This document shows, piece after piece, positions 61,106 to 64,000 of a stretch of 64,000 nt of DNA; the first letter of the stretch is position 1; each line of letters opens with the position of its first letter. Source of the stretch: Anaerolineaceae bacterium (lineage in GTDB: Bacteria; Chloroflexota; Anaerolineae; Promineifilales; Promineifilaceae); contig PABI01000183.1 in assembly GCA_002699125.1 (NCBI GenBank), positions 1 through 64,000 on the forward strand. Direction: 5' to 3'. The translations under genes were made by a program, and so were the position numbers. Below the pieces are notes generated by a model, which was given only the letters and a program-made list of their open reading frames with translations, was not told the origin of the DNA and ran no database searches.

Positions 61106-62005
61106 TCACTCGCCTACCTTCCGCACCGGAATAAAAATATCCGTCTCATTCAGAGCATAAGCTGGATTGATGCGCGTGGTGCGGTAAATCTCGATCACCG
61201 GCAGTCCGATGAGCTCGATGTTTTTGATTTGCGCCAACTGCTGAAAAAAGTTGTGATATACCTGATCAAACCCGGCGTCCAGTGGCCCGATGTAGGTCAT
61301 CGTGGCAAAGTGGCCGCCGGGCAGCGTCTGGCAGCCAATATTTCCGTCCGCGCGAAACGGTTCGTCCACGCTGAGGCAAATATCAAAGCGCACTTTTTCC
61401 GTGGGGGTGATGTTTGGGTCATCGTGGCCCACGCCCAGCAACAGGTTATCGCCCGTGTACAGTCCGTGGGCGTCGGCCCAGTTGATGAGCGTGTTGTACT
61501 GCCCTGTATCTACCTTCTCATACGCCCCCAGGTGGCGAATGAAGGCCACGGGGATGGGCTTCAATTTTTGGATGGTGACGCGAGAGCAGCTGGTTTTGGT
61601 GGCCAGCGTGTTGAGCAGGGTGGTGTTGGTTGGGTGCTGTTGGTGCAGGGAACGGCCGTACGACGTGCGATACTGTCTCGGCGTTACCCCAAACCAACGC
61701 TTGAAGGCCCGGGTAAACGTTTCTGGTGCCTGGAAGCCCCAATTCAGGGCAATTTCCAAAATGGTGGCGTCGCGAATTTTCAGGTCGAAGGCGGCTCGTT
61801 CCAGCCGCAGCCGCTGCGTGTACTGCTTGGGTGTCTCACCGATGGTGCCGCGAAACAGGCGGTGAAAATGATACGGTGACAGCGCTGCCTTCTCGGCCAG
61901 CTCTGCCAGCGACAGATCGGCATCCAGATGGGACTGGACGTGGGCCAGGATGGGCAGCAGAGCGGCCGTCTGATTGTTGGGATCAAATGTGGCTGGGCGA
62001 GTCAT
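61106..62005 (-). CDS. AraC-family regulator with C-terminal GyrI-like effector domain
   Basis: A 299-residue regulator with AraC helix-turn-helix (about 12-112, with SPYHFHRLFRGTIGETP) and a GyrI-like ligand-binding domain (about 140-295). It is a paralog of the gene at 173-1045 with the same domain order. The ACGGCCGT word lies in its upstream spacer near 62028. It may control the BtrH-like gene (40 bases downstream) or the transporter. The ligand is unknown. Confidence 0.9.
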   Translation of the reverse strand: MTRPATFDPNNQTAALLPILAHVQSHLDADLSLAELAEKAALSPYHFHRLFRGTIGETPKQYTQRLRLERAAFDLKIRDATILEIALNWGFQAPETFTRAFKRWFGVTPRQYRTSYGRSLHQQHPTNTTLLNTLATKTSCSRVTIQKLKPIPVAFIRHLGAYEKVDTGQYNTLINWADAHGLYTGDNLLLGVGHDDPNITPTEKVRFDICLSVDEPFRADGNIGCQTLPGGHFATMTYIGPLDAGFDQVYHNFFQQLAQIKNIELIGLPVIEIYRTTRINPAYALNETDIFIPVRKVGE

Positions 62006-62054
62006 GGGATTATTATACGGGAGGGAGACGGCCGTTTCTTGATCTTTCTTGCGC

Positions 62055-64000
62055 TTATGCTTCTCCGCCCGTTGTCAGCAAATCTTCATCCAGCTGCGCA
62101 TTGCGCACCAGCAGCACCGTGCCCACCGCCCGAATCAGCTCATCCAGCCGCTGGCTGTAAGGCGCTGCTTCTTCTTTGGTTGGCAGTTTCATCCCCAGCA
62201 GCGTCAGGTCGGCATTGAAGCTGTTTTCCTTGATCACCTCGGCAATCGGTTGGCGGGGATCTTGCCGCACGATAACCACCGGCTCCGCTTCTACCCGGAC
62301 ATCAGCCAGCATCTGCTCCAGATGTTTTCGGGTTTGGGCAATGCCATCCTGGCCGTCGATGATGCGCAGCAGCCGGATCTGTGATTGGAACCAGTCGCCA
62401 TGCTGCTGGATGAGATAGGCCAGCAGCAGCTTTAAATCGGCATTGCCGCCGCGCCCCTGCCACCACACGTTGATAATTCGCTTCTGGCCAAATCCCCGTT
62501 CGTAATCATAGTTTAAAAACAGCACCGATTTGCGCACCGCCACCAGTTGACGCATCAAATCCACCTGCATCATGCGCCCTTGCGGCGTGCGGCTCCAGCC
62601 CAGCAAGATGGAATTGGGGGCCAGATTGCCAATGCCGTGAGCCTGGGCCAGCGTCAGAGCCCCCTGCTGAAAATCTGCCACGACCTCAGCTTCAGCAAAA
62701 GCGGTCATGCCGTGGTCCTGAATGTAGTTGCGAATCTGGCGTCGGGCCGTTTCCCGCAGATTTTTGCCCACCAGCTTCTCCACGTCGCCAATGATGAGCT
62801 GGAAAAAAGTGACGATGCCCCGTCCCAAACTCAGCCAGTCGGCTACGGCTACCAGCTGCTCCCGGTTGTGCGGCTGCCCGGTAAAAACAATCAGGTTGGG
62901 ACGCCAGTTTTTGGGACTGCTGCGTTCGGTTTCCAGCTGGAGCAAGGCGTAGCGAGCCAGGGCAGTCCAGATGCCGCTCTTTACGTCGCCCCAGGTGCGG
63001 CGTACCTGCCGTCGTTCCAGGGCAAAAAAGACGCCGTAGGTAATGATAATGGCAATAATCGTGGCCACTGGGCTGATGAGGAACATTGCCCCGTAGCAGC
63101 CAACGGCCCCCAGCATGGAAACCGGCCAGGGAATCTGAAAGCGGGGCCGGTAGCTGGGGTTGCCTACAAGCTTTTCGATGCTGGCTACCAGGTTGACCAT
63201 GCCGTAAGTGTTTAGGAAAAACATGGAGATGATAGGGGCCACAAAATTAAGATCGCCCAGCCAGATCACGGCGATGGCAATGGCGGCGGAGAGCAGTACG
63301 GCCACGCGCGGTTCGGTCTGGCTGCCCATTTTGCCCGCCATCCAGGTGGGCAAAACGCGGTCTTGGGCAATGGCTTGCAGGGTACGCGGCGCGGCCAGCA
63401 CGCTGCCCAGCGCCGACGACAGGGTAGAAGCCCAAACGCCGGCCAGAATCAGCGTAGGTACCAGCGCCACACCCTGCATGGCCAGGTTGTTGTTGATTAG
63501 CTCGTCAGCCGTAAGGTGGGCGGCAAACCAGATGACGGCGAGGATGTAGATAACGGCCGTTACCAAAATCGACAAGATCGTGCCTTTGGGAATGCTCTTG
63601 CTGGGGTCTTTTAGATCGCCAGACAGACTGATGCCAACTTCGATGCCGGTGACCGCCGGAAAGAAGACGGCAAACACGGTCCAGAAATTGTTGCCACTGG
63701 TGTAGTTGGCGGCAAAGTTAATCGGCACGAAGCTGTTCCAGCCACCGGCAAAAAATGAAATCAAGGAGATCACCAGGACGGCCAGAATAAAAAATTGAAT
63801 GCGCAGGGCAAAATCGGCCCCGACGTAGGCAATGAGGGCAAAGATGAGGGCAACGGCCGTTGCCACCAAACGGGGGTCGATCTGCTGAAAAAATTCAATC
63901 GCCAGCAGCGCCTCTGTAAAACCAATAATGTAAAAGGCAATGGAAATGGCCTGGGAAAGATACAGCGGAATGCCAATTGCGCCGCCCACCTCCAGCCCCA
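62055..64000 (-). CDS. Cation-chloride-cotransporter-like APC permease, N-terminus cut by window
   Basis: A partial protein of at least 648 residues; the frame stays open to the window end, so the N-terminus lies beyond 64000. The visible part starts G-L-E-V-G-G-A-I-G-I, matching the SLC12 (NKCC/KCC) helix 3 region, followed by about nine further helices (to about 340) and GDLKDPSKSIPKGT, an APC-family loop. A large cytoplasmic C-terminal domain (about 370-640) is universal-stress-protein-like, as in SLC12 proteins. It probably co-transports Na/K and chloride or an amino acid. The substrate is not assignable. Confidence 0.85.
   Translation of the reverse strand, partial: GLEVGGAIGIPLYLSQAISIAFYIIGFTEALLAIEFFQQIDPRLVATAVALIFALIAYVGADFALRIQFFILAVLVISLISFFAGGWNSFVPINFAANYTSGNNFWTVFAVFFPAVTGIEVGISLSGDLKDPSKSIPKGTILSILVTAVIYILAVIWFAAHLTADELINNNLAMQGVALVPTLILAGVWASTLSSALGSVLAAPRTLQAIAQDRVLPTWMAGKMGSQTEPRVAVLLSAAIAIAVIWLGDLNFVAPIISMFFLNTYGMVNLVASIEKLVGNPSYRPRFQIPWPVSMLGAVGCYGAMFLISPVATIIAIIITYGVFFALERRQVRRTWGDVKSGIWTALARYALLQLETERSSPKNWRPNLIVFTGQPHNREQLVAVADWLSLGRGIVTFFQLIIGDVEKLVGKNLRETARRQIRNYIQDHGMTAFAEAEVVADFQQGALTLAQAHGIGNLAPNSILLGWSRTPQGRMMQVDLMRQLVAVRKSVLFLNYDYERGFGQKRIINVWWQGRGGNADLKLLLAYLIQQHGDWFQSQIRLLRIIDGQDGIAQTRKHLEQMLADVRVEAEPVVIVRQDPRQPIAEVIKENSFNADLTLLGMKLPTKEEAAPYSQRLDELIRAVGTVLLVRNAQLDEDLLTTGGEA

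Larger units (their letters stand above)
530..63858. repeat. Highly iterated palindrome ACGGCCGT (dispersed)
   Basis: By eye I count about 100 exact copies of ACGGCCGT over the window. Examples start near 530, 1284, 2534, 4193, 5103, 6166, 7473, 8346, 9943, 11553, 12229, 13234, 15208, 17213, 18922, 20190, 23294, 25380, 27793, 30340, 33290, 36242, 38820, 43221, 44531, 47835, 50068, 53534, 57405, 60960 and 63851. Most are inside genes. In coding strands it reads T-A-V, (N/D/Y)-G-R or R-P, so all three frames are used. Chance expectation at this base composition is about 1-2. Many one-mismatch forms (GCGGCCGT, ACGGCCGC) also occur. Confidence 0.9.

Noticed and set aside
530..63858. CRISPR array or phage attachment repeats as explanation of the repeated octamer
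   Set aside because: Spacing is irregular, copies are inside genes of all kinds, and there are no cas, integrase or array-like units.
1..64000. tRNA or rRNA genes
   Set aside because: No segment with the T-arm consensus and matching acceptor stem, and no rRNA-like stretch, was noticed on either strand.

Overview
The window looks like chromosomal DNA (roughly 55% G+C by eye) of a free-living bacterium, most likely a Chloroflexota member of the Anaerolineae/Promineifilum type. I infer this from gene content and style: a UPF0182 protein, an ABC sugar-binding lipoprotein whose linker repeats E-V-T-R motifs, an exported metalloprotease ending in a Y-L-P-I-V tail, several DinB, VOC and SDR paralogs, and many intergenic spacers built from short repeated words. 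No phylogenetic test was possible. I saw no rRNA, tRNA, CRISPR array, transposase or phage gene.

Layout. 0-6 kb: AraC/GyrI-type regulator, MFS transporter, Eis-like acetyltransferase, SDR, aldo/keto reductase, lone receiver protein. 6-11.7 kb: argH, a small membrane protein, a molybdenum-hydroxylase large subunit without its partner subunits, a zinc-ribbon membrane protein, a structured (possibly RNA-coding) region, and ribosomal protein L25. 11.8-18 kb: a GT39-like membrane glycosyltransferase carrying two in-frame intergenic-type repeats, a membrane spermidine-synthase-like protein, a DUF1461 protein, an AT-rich orphan, an SDR. 18-25.7 kb (minus): ftcD coupled to an M23 lipoprotein; a MoxR-DUF58-DUF4129 operon; a Nudix hydrolase. 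25.7-29.4 kb: a Phd/RelE toxin-antitoxin pair, then a methyl-transfer cluster (homocysteine methyltransferase, MttB-family methyltransferase, DUF1638). 29.5-36 kb: DinB, UPF0182, F420/PPOX-type protein, SDR, triple-zinc-ribbon protein, GNAT. 36-44 kb (minus): LacI regulator with tandem operators, sugar ABC transporter, GH13 phosphorylase, GT4 transferase. 44.2-44.7 kb: a peroxiredoxin-like gene with an in-frame TGA at the redox-active position. 45-57 kb: J-domain protein, SRPBCC/zinc-ribbon/adenylate cyclase, a beta-propeller lipoprotein, triple-DinB protein, ankyrin protein, and a run of AKR, VOC, DinB, SDR and DMT-transporter genes. 57-64 kb: secreted reprolysin-like protease, BtrH-like protein, a second AraC/GyrI regulator, and a cation-chloride-cotransporter-like permease cut by the window edge.

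Two observations stand out. First, the gene at 44262-44732 reads as a selenoprotein: TGA replaces the first Cys of a C-x-x-C redox motif and is followed by a hairpin fitting a bacterial SECIS. Second, the palindrome ACGGCCGT occurs about 100 times (about 1-2 expected), almost entirely inside genes and in all three reading frames. It behaves as a DNA-level iterated word, analogous to cyanobacterial HIP1.
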